From Actinomycetota bacterium (lineage in GTDB: Bacteria > Zhuqueibacterota > Zhuqueibacteria > Residuimicrobiales > Krinioviventaceae): a DNA stretch of 8,404 nt. A model generated the notes under the pieces. That model saw only the letters and a list, made by a program, of their open reading frames with translations. It searched no databases and was not told where the DNA came from. The DNA is taken from assembly GCA_011682565.1 (NCBI GenBank), contig JAACEJ010000119.1:1-8404 (forward strand), written 5' to 3'. The translations under genes were made by a program, and so were the position numbers. Shown piece by piece: positions 1 to 6,183 of this stretch (position 1 is the stretch's first letter; every line of letters starts with the position of its first letter).

Positions 1-259
1 AAGATAAGACAAAATATCCGGCGCACGCTGAATTTCATCCAAAATAGCGTCCTGCTTTATTTTTTGCAGAAATGCACGTGGATCGCTGCGAGCCAATTCC
101 CGGAGATCAGGGTTTTCCAGGTTGATGTACTCTTTGTCAGGGAAGAGTTTGCGCACGAGTCGTTTTGCCTGATTGCCTCGGCCCTGTGAGCGTTATAATC
201 GGATATTTTCTGGAAAGGTCCAGTACAATGTCTTCAATTTGTCTTTTAACGAGTTTCAT
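1..259 (-). pseudogene. AAA_14/DUF4143-type ATPase, 5' part, frameshifted; continues past window edge
   Basis: Read on the minus strand from an ATG at 259-257, the first frame gives MKLVKRQIEDIVLDLSRKYP and then ITLTGPRQSGKT, a textbook Walker A of the ATPase family annotated as AAA_14 plus DUF4143. At about 158-163 the frame breaks: the Walker A frame runs into a stop within about 7 codons. A second frame continues the family pattern with LVRKLFPDKEYINLENPDLR, then RAFLQ, then a Walker B-like DAILDEIQRAPDILSYL up to the window edge. Joining the two frames (GKT-T-LVRK) needs about two extra bases, so a 2-bp deletion or equivalent error is likely. Family members are about 380-400 residues of unknown cellular role, often scattered or laterally acquired. 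The C-terminal DUF4143 half lies outside the window. The family call is strong. Whether the break is real decay or a sequencing error cannot be told from one sequence. Confidence 0.85.
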
Positions 260-263
260 TTAA

Positions 264-296
264 GTGCATATTTAAAATTGAACTTTAAATTTGCAC
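264..296. promoter_or_regulatory. Inverted repeat upstream of the ATPase start
   Basis: Arms GTGCATATTTAAA (264-276) and TTTAAATTTGCAC (284-296) are inverted copies with 12 of 13 positions matching around a 7-nt spacer. The repeat lies 5 to 37 bases upstream of the minus-strand ATPase ATG, so it covers the 5' leader and probably the transcription start. It could be an operator for a dimeric repressor or an mRNA hairpin. No regulator is seen in the window, so its function is inference. Confidence 0.45.
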
Positions 297-297
297 A

Positions 298-326
298 ACT
301 TTAATGAATTGTTTTGATAAATTCAA
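298..326 (-). promoter_or_regulatory. Possible sigma-70-type promoter for the ATPase remnant
   Basis: On the minus strand, TTGAAT (326-321) and TAAAGT (303-298) are separated by 17 bases, each matching four of six consensus positions. The predicted start of transcription would fall inside the adjacent inverted repeat. The region is very AT-rich, so chance matches are expected and support is weak. Confidence 0.3.
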
Positions 327-362
327 TACTTTTTAAAATAGCATTTTTAAAACTCAAAACCA

Positions 363-837
363 TATATTGCCTTTTTTCTTTTTTTACCCGTCATTCTTTT
401 GGCGCGTGAGGCTTTTTTTCAATGCACACCCGGCAGCGACGGTGCAGTCACTTCCTGGCTCGTGTTGGGGCCGTTTTCCAATTCCGCACCCGGTGTAACG
501 ACGGCATGAGTGGCGACGCCGGCAATGCTCATCTGTCCAAATAAAAAGCTAATGACCGTCTGCACTTCGCTGGATGAAAATCTGTATGGTATTTCTCTGA
601 TGGGCGCGCTGCTGTGGAAAACGAATCTCGGGGGAATCCTTGACAGCAATCCTGTGCTGCACGCAAAGGAATCATTGGTTATCGTCGCTACGCGTGACGC
701 GCAAGGTGATGGCATTTGACCTCAATGGCAAGAGAAAATGGAAACATCTGCTGACCGATTCATTGACGGGCGGACTGGCGCTGCATCAAATAGGCGGATG
801 TGTTTGCATCGGTGATTATCAATTTAGGAGAAGTTAA
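363..837 (+). pseudogene. Decayed secreted PQQ-type beta-propeller protein
   Basis: A frame without an ATG begins with a hydrophobic, signal-peptide-like stretch (YIAFFLFLPVILLA, from 363), then reads through AVTSWLVLGPFSN to an in-frame TGA at 507-509. The same frame resumes with VATPAMLICPNKK and PQQ-repeat features: LYGISLMGALLWKTNLGG and then SNPVL and VIVATRD. Near 705 the reading shifts by one frame to VMAFDLNGKRKWKH and GGLALHQIGGCVCIGDYQ, the next propeller blade, ending at a TAA at 835-837. The paired W(K) motifs after (S/D)xxGxxxW are the hallmark of PQQ_2 / outer-membrane propeller repeats. Missing start codon, in-frame stop, frameshift and only about two blades where six to eight are usual all mark a pseudogene. 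The end overlaps the ribosome-binding site of the next remnant, so the two genes were probably adjacent in one transcript. Confidence 0.75.
826..830 (+). promoter_or_regulatory. Ribosome-binding site deciding the ATG at 839
   Basis: AGGAG lies 8 bases before the ATG at 839. This favours that ATG over the in-frame upstream TTG at 800, which has no such site and lies inside the propeller remnant. Confidence 0.6.
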
Positions 838-838
838 A

Positions 839-1361
839 ATGAATTTAATTAGAAAAATAACGCGCATTGTCTTTCGCATTTTAGTGGCCCTGATCTTCTT
901 ATTATTCATAGTTTTCCCGATTTATACTGGTCCCTATTGGTGGAAACATTGGGTTACCTATCCACGATTGGTCAAATCCTGATTACCAAAGTCGGATGGA
1001 AAGAAAAATTATTACTTGGTGAACCGGATACTGCTTGTTGGGTGTTTAAATGGGAGGTGGGTACCTGTTCTCATTAGCAAAGAGATTTGAATTTTTTTCA
1101 TAGACAGCAACAACAATGTGAATGCCATAATGGGTGATTTCATATCGGTAAAGAGGGCGTAAAAATTACGGGCGGTTTCCGCCCTTTCATGTGCAGTTTA
1201 AGCTGATTAGAAATGGTGTTGAAATTGCCGGAGCAAAAGATGTTTACGAATTTGGCTTTAATCCGCATTCATCGCCTGGTATCTACCGGATTGTTGCTTC
1301 TCTTAACCTGGATAAAAAGTGGACAACATGGGTCTTTACAAACCCGATTTATATTTACTAA
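839..1361 (+). pseudogene. Decayed membrane-anchored PHP-type (CehA/McbA-like) metallohydrolase
   Basis: The 5' piece encodes 47 residues from ATG 839 to TGA 980-982: a short basic N-terminus, one strong transmembrane segment (IVFRILVALIFLLFIVFPIY) and TGPYWWKHWVTYPRLVKS. A +1 shift there continues as DYQSRMERKIITW and then stops. From about 1090 a second piece appears: DSNNNVNAIMGDF, HIGKEGVKITGGFRP, then after another one-base shift FHVQFKLIRNGVEIAG. It ends in SSPGIYRIVASLNLDKKW, TTWVFTNPIYIY and a TAA at 1359-1361. The closing W(I/V)F(S/T)NPIY motif and the 'GxYR' strand are typical of the C-terminus of CehA/McbA-family PHP metallohydrolases, and the N-terminal anchor followed by a YPRL segment is seen in membrane-bound members. 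The catalytic His/Asp core is absent, so a large internal deletion plus frameshifts have inactivated the gene. The family assignment rests on the two ends only. Confidence 0.6.
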
Positions 1362-1449
1362 CGCAACGCTGTAACGTCTTTGCATTTTAGCCTTGTAATT
1401 TAATGTTGTACTTTATACTTTATTGGTAGCGGACACTTTTTAATCATGA

Positions 1450-1813
1450 CAGTTTGGCCAGAATGCACAACTGTCCTGCTCGATTGCCGAGCCTGATCCG
1501 CCGTGTACGATGCACGAAATCGCACTTGTGGGATTGCAGAAGAACACCAGCTATCAGTATTGTGTTGTGGAAATCAACGGCAAACATCTCAAATTCAAAG
1601 CCATAAAAATGAACGGTGACGGCAGCTAGGATGGTGGTGTGCTGGATGAGTTTGAATTGAATCATTGAAATCATTTGCCACGGTCGCGACGATGCAGTGC
1701 GCTGGTTCCGCTTTGACAATCTGGACCCACGTGGCGTCACAAGTCTGCGCTACACATTTGATTGGCTATCGATTCCGTTGGCAACCGGAGACAAACCATG
1801 CATCCCAACATAA
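1450..1813 (+). pseudogene. Decayed secreted enzyme with purple-acid-phosphatase-like Fn3 domain
   Basis: From 1450 a frame reads FGQNAQLSCSIAEPDPP, then TMHEIALVGLQKNTSYQY and CVVEINGKHLKFKAI. The 'HexxLxGLxxxTxYxY' pattern is that of the Fn3-like N-terminal domain of purple acid phosphatases and related metallophosphatases. An in-frame TAG interrupts it at 1627-1629; the frame then gives DGGVLDEFELNH before a TGA at 1666-1668. An overlapping frame from 1661 looks equally coding: ICHGRDDAVRWFRFDNLDP, RGVTSLRYTFDWLSIPL and ATGDKPCIPT, with its stop at 1811-1813, inside the following gene. I do not recognise this C-terminal part, so the remnant may have been a multidomain protein. The start and most of the catalytic domain are missing. 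No convincing gene is seen in the 88 bases between this and the preceding remnant. Confidence 0.55.
1787..1790 (+). promoter_or_regulatory. Ribosome-binding site deciding the ATG at 1798
   Basis: GGAG is followed by 7 bases and the ATG at 1798. It supports this start over the in-frame TTG at 1762, which would put twelve non-signal residues (MAIDSVGNRRQT) before a good signal peptide. Confidence 0.6.
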
Positions 1814-3684
1814 AGTATATTTTTAACATTTATTGGTTTTTCATCATAGTGCTGGCAGTGCCGCGAATTACAGATGCTCATTTTAGCATCGGCGTCGATA
1901 ATGGTGGCGACAGTCAGGTTCTAACGGACGCCTGGTTTAATGCTCTTGATACTCTTGGCGTCGAATTCGTTGTATTTCATTATGCTCCCAATAGAGCTTA
2001 CACCGGTATTGAACAATCCGATTGGATCGCTGATTTTAGCCGGAAAATGGCAGATCATCAAATTGAATATGTTCTTAATTTTGAATTGGCAAACTGGTTA
2101 TATTCCTGGATTGATGCGGATAATTGGGACTGGTGTGCCGGACCTAATGGTACCCATCGATGGAATTTCAAGCCGGAGGTGCTGCAAACTGTAGCCCAAT
2201 CCGGCCAATGCATTGGTGTGATGTTTGATGAAGCCGGACACATGCAGATTAACAACAACTGGGTTTGGAAGAATCGACAAAAACTCCGTTTGCCGTTTCT
2301 GGCAGATTGCCAGTCGTTTTCTTTGCAGCAAGCCTACCAGGCCACTGTGGATACTATTCAACAAATCACCCGGTTTTACAAGCAATCGGGCATCTCACGA
2401 GTGCTTACCGAGGATGTTTTCCCCATCATGTTTCATAACTTTGCCCGCGGTGGCATGTTGCCCGCACCCAAAATATTGAAAGAAACCTTTACGCCGATCG
2501 CCGCTGCAATGTCTCTGGGTGCCTCTTTAGAATACCACCTGCCCGAGTTATGGATCACACCGGACTTGTGGAAATATGGAGATTATCCCGGCCATTCTGC
2601 CACGGAATTGTTCAGTGCACTCAAGTTTGCCTTCTGGATCGGAGCTGATCGTATTTATGTGGAAAATATGAATTATGGAAATACTGAAAACGGGCTCATC
2701 TATTTTGACGATGAGAATAACATTCACCTGGGGAAACATGGTCAAATGATGAGACAATTTGCAAAGGAATATGTACCGAATCAACTACGGACATTTTCCT
2801 GGCGTGATTTTTCACCGTCGGTTGCAATTATCCGTTTTCCTGATACAGACGGCGGACAAGCAGCATCGTCCTTCTGGCCTGATGAACTGTATGGTTCAAG
2901 TGAGTTGCACTCTACTCCGACAACTCGAAACTGGTTTAAAATATGGCACTTGTTAAGTCATGGAGTTATTCCAAAATCAGGTCTCAATTTAAACTATGTT
3001 CCGGTTCCTTTTCAGTTCCTGGTTCCGATTAACAACGTGGTCGTGTTTGATCACCTGGTGACGGCGGACATGCTGGCATCGACAAAGTGCATTTTTTTGA
3101 CTGGAATAAAGATCAGCGAATCCACAATGAAAGCTGTTATTAACCAATCAAAGAAAGGGACGCTGGTGATTTCACCCCCGCATCTGGCACCGTCTCATGA
3201 TACCGAAAATTGGTTGATAACCGATGACGTACTCTCTGATGAAGTTAAGCGAAAAGTCGCACCGTTTTTAGGCGCGCCCGATGAAATGCGCTATGTGTTC
3301 GGCAACAGAGAAGTGATTTTCAAACCAATTGCCGGGAATTATAATAACGTGCAAGTCATTGTTCAAAACAATACTAAAGTGGCAACGCGACAATCGAGTA
3401 CATTTACCACCGACTCCATTTTTGTTTATCCAAATCCATTTAACAGTTCCGCTTCGATTCAATTCCGCCTTGCCGCTCCGGGGATAGTAAACCTCAACGT
3501 CTATAATTTAAATGGGCAACTTGTTCGAAATATATTAAATAAATACATGTCTGCCGCCGATTATGAAATTGCCTGGGACGGAAAGGATCAATCGGGTTTG
3601 GTGGTGAGTAGTGGAGTGTATTTTATCATATTAGCTGTGAATGACAAACATGTTGCCATTCAAAAAATTACATTTATTCAATAA
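1798..3684 (+). CDS. Secreted TIM-barrel glycosidase-like protein with C-terminal sorting domain
   Basis: The product is 628 residues. Residues 1-27 form a signal peptide (hydrophobic core IYWFFIIVLAV, likely cut after TDA). Residues 28 to about 335 look like a (beta/alpha)8 barrel: strands such as GVEFVVFHYAP (54-64) and YVLNFELANW (91-100), then acidic strand ends GVMFDEAGH (140-148), VLTEDVFP (202-209), EYHLPELW (245-252) and RIYVENMNYG (285-294). Glu/Asp residues 143, 144, 205, 245 and 289 are candidates for catalysis, by inference only. Residues about 340-520 look alpha/beta (SPSVAIIRFPDT, NNVVVFDHL, KCIFLTGIKIS, GTLVISPPH), resembling the glutamine-amidotransferase-like domain that follows the barrel in GH42-type enzymes. 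Residues 542-628 form a FlgD-Ig-like / type A sorting module: YPNPFN at 544-549, NLNGQLVR at 570-577, WDGKD at 593-597, SSGVYF. Export would be to the cell surface, probably by type IX secretion. I cannot name the glycosidase family or substrate; the architecture is more certain than the activity. Confidence 0.8.
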   Translation: MHPNIKYIFNIYWFFIIVLAVPRITDAHFSIGVDNGGDSQVLTDAWFNALDTLGVEFVVFHYAPNRAYTGIEQSDWIADFSRKMADHQIEYVLNFELANWLYSWIDADNWDWCAGPNGTHRWNFKPEVLQTVAQSGQCIGVMFDEAGHMQINNNWVWKNRQKLRLPFLADCQSFSLQQAYQATVDTIQQITRFYKQSGISRVLTEDVFPIMFHNFARGGMLPAPKILKETFTPIAAAMSLGASLEYHLPELWITPDLWKYGDYPGHSATELFSALKFAFWIGADRIYVENMNYGNTENGLIYFDDENNIHLGKHGQMMRQFAKEYVPNQLRTFSWRDFSPSVAIIRFPDTDGGQAASSFWPDELYGSSELHSTPTTRNWFKIWHLLSHGVIPKSGLNLNYVPVPFQFLVPINNVVVFDHLVTADMLASTKCIFLTGIKISESTMKAVINQSKKGTLVISPPHLAPSHDTENWLITDDVLSDEVKRKVAPFLGAPDEMRYVFGNREVIFKPIAGNYNNVQVIVQNNTKVATRQSSTFTTDSIFVYPNPFNSSASIQFRLAAPGIVNLNVYNLNGQLVRNILNKYMSAADYEIAWDGKDQSGLVVSSGVYFIILAVNDKHVAIQKITFIQ

Positions 3685-3694
3685 GGTTTCTCAC

Positions 3695-3885
3695 ATGACC
3701 CCAAGAGAAAGAATTCTTTGCATCCCGGATCACCAGGAACCTGACGAATGGCCATCGATTTTGGCGGCATGCGTTCCACAGGCATTAATGCTATTGCTTA
3801 CAATCGCTTGAGAAAATATTTGAGTCTGACCACTTGCCACATTTATAGTGGGCGAAAAAATGAAACAGGGTTTTCATCCCCATAA
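3695..3885 (+). pseudogene. URO-D / methyltransferase-family remnant, frameshifted and truncated
   Basis: An ATG 11 bases after the preceding stop begins MTPRERILCIPDHQEPDEWP, matching the 'TxRERVLxAxxHxEPDRVP' opening of uroporphyrinogen decarboxylase family proteins, including MtaA-like corrinoid methyltransferases. That frame ends at TGA 3809-3811. In the next frame from 3751 the family pattern continues as AIDFGGMRSTGINAIAYNRL and RKYL. A single missing base near 3749 (GAC GAA [G]TG GCC ATC) would restore EPDEVAIDFGG. After KYLSL the similarity is lost and the frame stops at 3883-3885, so only about 50 of the usual 340-380 residues remain. Such proteins are often encoded among sugar- or methyl-compound-catabolic genes, which suits the neighbours, but this copy cannot be functional. 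Confidence 0.8.
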
Positions 3886-3920
3886 GCAAAACCGGGGCCT
3901 AAAGTCCTGAGCTATTTCCT

Positions 3921-3942
3921 GCACCGAAAAACTTTCCGGTGC
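3921..3942. other. Small inverted repeat upstream of the DUF6259-like gene
   Basis: GCACCG (3921-3926) and CGGTGC (3937-3942) can form a 6-bp stem with a 10-nt loop, 42 bases before the ATG at 3984. No T-run follows, so it is not a classic terminator. It may be an operator, a leader hairpin or chance. Confidence 0.3.
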
Positions 3943-3974
3943 GATCGTTGGGAATCTGCAATGAATATTTCTGC

Positions 3975-3980
3975 GAGGAG
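3975..3980 (+). promoter_or_regulatory. Ribosome-binding site deciding the ATG at 3984
   Basis: GAGGAG lies 3 bases before the ATG at 3984 (5 bases if GAGG at 3975-3978 pairs). Spacing is on the short side, but this ATG is followed at once by MKKSFFIFIMVLPFALNA. The upstream in-frame GTG at 3939 would place an unlikely 15-residue extension before that signal peptide. Confidence 0.55.
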
Positions 3981-3983
3981 TCT

Positions 3984-6122
3984 ATGAAAAAAAGTTTCTT
4001 CATTTTCATCATGGTTTTACCTTTCGCGTTAAACGCGGGAATCATTCTGGAAAACGGCGCTTTAAAAGCCGTCTTTAGCGAAAAAACCGGCGCTCTGGAA
4101 CACCTCCTCAGCAAGAGCACCGGCTGGCCAATTCAGCGCCGCGCGGAATTGGCGCAATCGTTTCGCATGTCCGTGCCCTTGCCAGGACAGCGATTCAATC
4201 CAATTTTTGGGGAAAACCAAAAACCGCCCAAAATTCAGTTTGACAAAGAGAATCAACGAATCAATTTCATCTGGGAAACATTGCGCAGCAAGAACGGCGG
4301 TGAACTTGCGATTTGTTTTACCGCTTCAGCGCAGCTTACCGACGATGGATTGATTTTTAACGCCCACATTGAGAACAACAGCCTGTACACCGTGGAGACT
4401 GTGGCCTGGCCGGTGCTGGGCGACCTGAGCCTGCCGCCAAAAACCGAATATCTTGCGCAACTGGGTATGGATTATGGCGGTATGCGACGACTGGAGCTTT
4501 ATCCGAAATTCGCCAATGAACCCGGCTACTTTGCCGTGGACTATCCCATGCAATGGCTAAAGACGCCGGACACACCCTTTTCGCTCATTGACAGCGGCAA
4601 GGAGGGATTGTACGTCGGCTATCATGATACTACGGCCGGGCAGTTGGCGCAATTCACCGCGCGGCTCATTCCCGGTTACGTCAGCTATGAACTGTGGGAT
4701 ACGGGCGTTAACCCAAAAACGGACAGCATCGCCGGGCAGCCGGTGCGGCTGGAGTTTTCGGTCGTGCATTTTCCATTCGTTAATTCAGGAGAATCAGTTG
4801 CACTCGCCCCTATCGTTTTGCAACCTTACCGGGGCGACTGGCACAGCGGCGCAGACATTTATAAAAAATGGCGTAAAACTTGGTTTAAAGCGCCGGCCAA
4901 ACCAAACTGGTTTACAAAAGTACACTCGTGGCAGCAAATTCACATGAACAATCCCGAAGACGATATCCGTTACAAATATAAAGATCTGGTGAAAATCGGG
5001 GCGGATTGCAAAAAGTACGGTGTGAAAGCCATCCAGGTAACAGGGTGGACGAAAGGCGGCCAGGATGGAGGAAACCCGTCGCATGATATTGATCCCCGTC
5101 TGGGGACATGGAATGATCTGCACGACGCCATCGCCGCAGTACAAAAGATGGGCGTCAAGATCATCCTGTTTAACAAGTATACCTGGGCCGACCGCACCCT
5201 GGACTGGTATCGTAATGAACTTGTCAAATATGCAATCAAAGACCCCTACGGTGATCCGTATTACCACAACGGCTACGCTTATCAGACTGCGACGCAATTG
5301 GCGGAAATTAACACCCATCATTTTTCTCCAATGTGTCACCTTGCAAAAGCATGGCGAAAGATCGCAAATAAGGAGTTCATCAAATCCATCAAGCTTGGGG
5401 CGGACGGCATGTTGTACGACGAGAATCAGCATCACGGCGGCGCGCGTTATTGCTTCGATAAAACGCATGGCCATCACGTTCCTGCGCACGTTTATGCGGG
5501 CGACGCCATGCTTGCCGAAGGGTTTCACAACATCAGCAATAAATTGAAACCGGACTATCTTTACGCCGGTGAAGGAAATTACGACCTCGAATTTCGCCAC
5601 TATCATTTGTCCTATTTTCGCGTCGATCTCAATCATGTGCCCCTGCATCGCTATGTAGCGCCGGATGAAGAAATGATGATTGCCGTTGCCGGTTACAACG
5701 ACCGCAACATCATCAACCTGGCGCTGATGGATCGCTACATCATCAGCTACGAACCGCGCAATTTTAAGGGCCGGCTGGACGAATTTCCGCAGACCATTGC
5801 CTATGGCACAAAAGTGGATGCATTGCGCCGGCGTTATAAAAATTTTTTATGGCGTGGGGAATTCCGCGATACCGTCGGTGCCCATGTTACCTCCAATGAT
5901 GAGCCGTACAAAAACTATGCGGTGTTTCTCGATCGCAAAACAGGCAAAAAGGCCGTTGTCGTGGTGAATTACAATTATAATCATAACGTCGCTATTCAGA
6001 TTCGTTTTTTTGAAAAAGGAACGCCCCTTGTTCAGGCGACGCCGAAACATCCCGATGCCGTCAGTTGCACCGGTCGTGTAACCATACCGCCAAATTCAGT
6101 TGTCGTGGTTATGGAAAGATAG
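3984..6122 (+). CDS. Secreted or periplasmic DUF6259-like glycoside hydrolase candidate
   Basis: The product is 712 residues. Residues 1-18 are a signal peptide (MKKSFFIFIMVLPFALNA). Residues 19 to about 285 look like a beta-sandwich of the galactose-mutarotase type seen before the barrel in several glycosidase families: LENGALKAVFSEKTGALEHL (22-41), GLIFNAHIENNS (122-133), GLYVGYHD (208-215). Residues 285-300 (DWHSGADIYKKWRKTW) lead into a probable TIM barrel: KAIQVTGWTKGGQDGG (348-363), VKIILFNKYTW (391-401), LGADGMLYDENQHHGG (471-486), LYAGEGNYD (526-534). Asp479, Glu480 and Glu530 are candidate catalytic acids by position only. The last 70 residues (YAVFLDRKTGKKAVVVVNY) form a closing beta domain. 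The overall plan fits the uncharacterised DUF6259 family, which is related to clan GH-D/GH36-like enzymes. Unlike the other two secreted proteins here it has no sorting domain, so it may be periplasmic and process oligosaccharides. Substrate unknown. Confidence 0.7.
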   Translation: MKKSFFIFIMVLPFALNAGIILENGALKAVFSEKTGALEHLLSKSTGWPIQRRAELAQSFRMSVPLPGQRFNPIFGENQKPPKIQFDKENQRINFIWETLRSKNGGELAICFTASAQLTDDGLIFNAHIENNSLYTVETVAWPVLGDLSLPPKTEYLAQLGMDYGGMRRLELYPKFANEPGYFAVDYPMQWLKTPDTPFSLIDSGKEGLYVGYHDTTAGQLAQFTARLIPGYVSYELWDTGVNPKTDSIAGQPVRLEFSVVHFPFVNSGESVALAPIVLQPYRGDWHSGADIYKKWRKTWFKAPAKPNWFTKVHSWQQIHMNNPEDDIRYKYKDLVKIGADCKKYGVKAIQVTGWTKGGQDGGNPSHDIDPRLGTWNDLHDAIAAVQKMGVKIILFNKYTWADRTLDWYRNELVKYAIKDPYGDPYYHNGYAYQTATQLAEINTHHFSPMCHLAKAWRKIANKEFIKSIKLGADGMLYDENQHHGGARYCFDKTHGHHVPAHVYAGDAMLAEGFHNISNKLKPDYLYAGEGNYDLEFRHYHLSYFRVDLNHVPLHRYVAPDEEMMIAVAGYNDRNIINLALMDRYIISYEPRNFKGRLDEFPQTIAYGTKVDALRRRYKNFLWRGEFRDTVGAHVTSNDEPYKNYAVFLDRKTGKKAVVVVNYNYNHNVAIQIRFFEKGTPLVQATPKHPDAVSCTGRVTIPPNSVVVVMER

Positions 6123-6134
6123 GTTACTTTTTAC

Positions 6135-6178
6135 TTGTAATACTCATTTTTATAGCTATATTTATAGCTATAAAAATG
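6135..6178 (+). promoter_or_regulatory. Promoter overlapped by a perfect 34-bp inverted repeat, upstream of the MazF-like gene
   Basis: CATTTTTATAGCTATA (6145-6160) and its exact complement (6163-6178) flank a 2-base TT centre, giving 16 of 16 matched positions. Each arm contains TATAGCTATA, itself a 10-bp palindrome, so the site also reads as two direct copies 12 bases apart. A plausible promoter, TTGTAA (6135-6140), 16 bases, TATATT (6157-6162), has its -10 box at the centre of the repeat. The layout fits an operator for self-repression of a toxin-antitoxin unit, or an extrudable or hairpin structure in the leader. Function is inferred from position and symmetry; the symmetry itself is certain. 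Confidence 0.65.
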
Positions 6179-6183
6179 GAATG

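Noticed and set aside
155..165. Programmed ribosomal frameshift in the ATPase
   Set aside because: There is no slippery heptamer or downstream structure at the site, and the shift needed is about two bases in a non-repetitive context. Mutation or sequencing error is simpler.
1170..1184. GGGCGG-TTT-CCGCCC perfect hairpin as a terminator
   Set aside because: It lies within the PHP-type remnant where the sequence is accounted for by the GGFRP coding segment, and no T-run follows.
1444..1740. 98-codon minus-strand ORF
   Set aside because: The plus strand carries the recognisable phosphatase-like Fn3 pattern; the minus translation has no domain features.
4794..5648. 284-codon minus-strand ORF inside the DUF6259-like gene
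   Set aside because: It lies wholly antisense to a long gene with clear signal peptide and domains. Its translation shows no recognisable domain and it has no ribosome-binding site.
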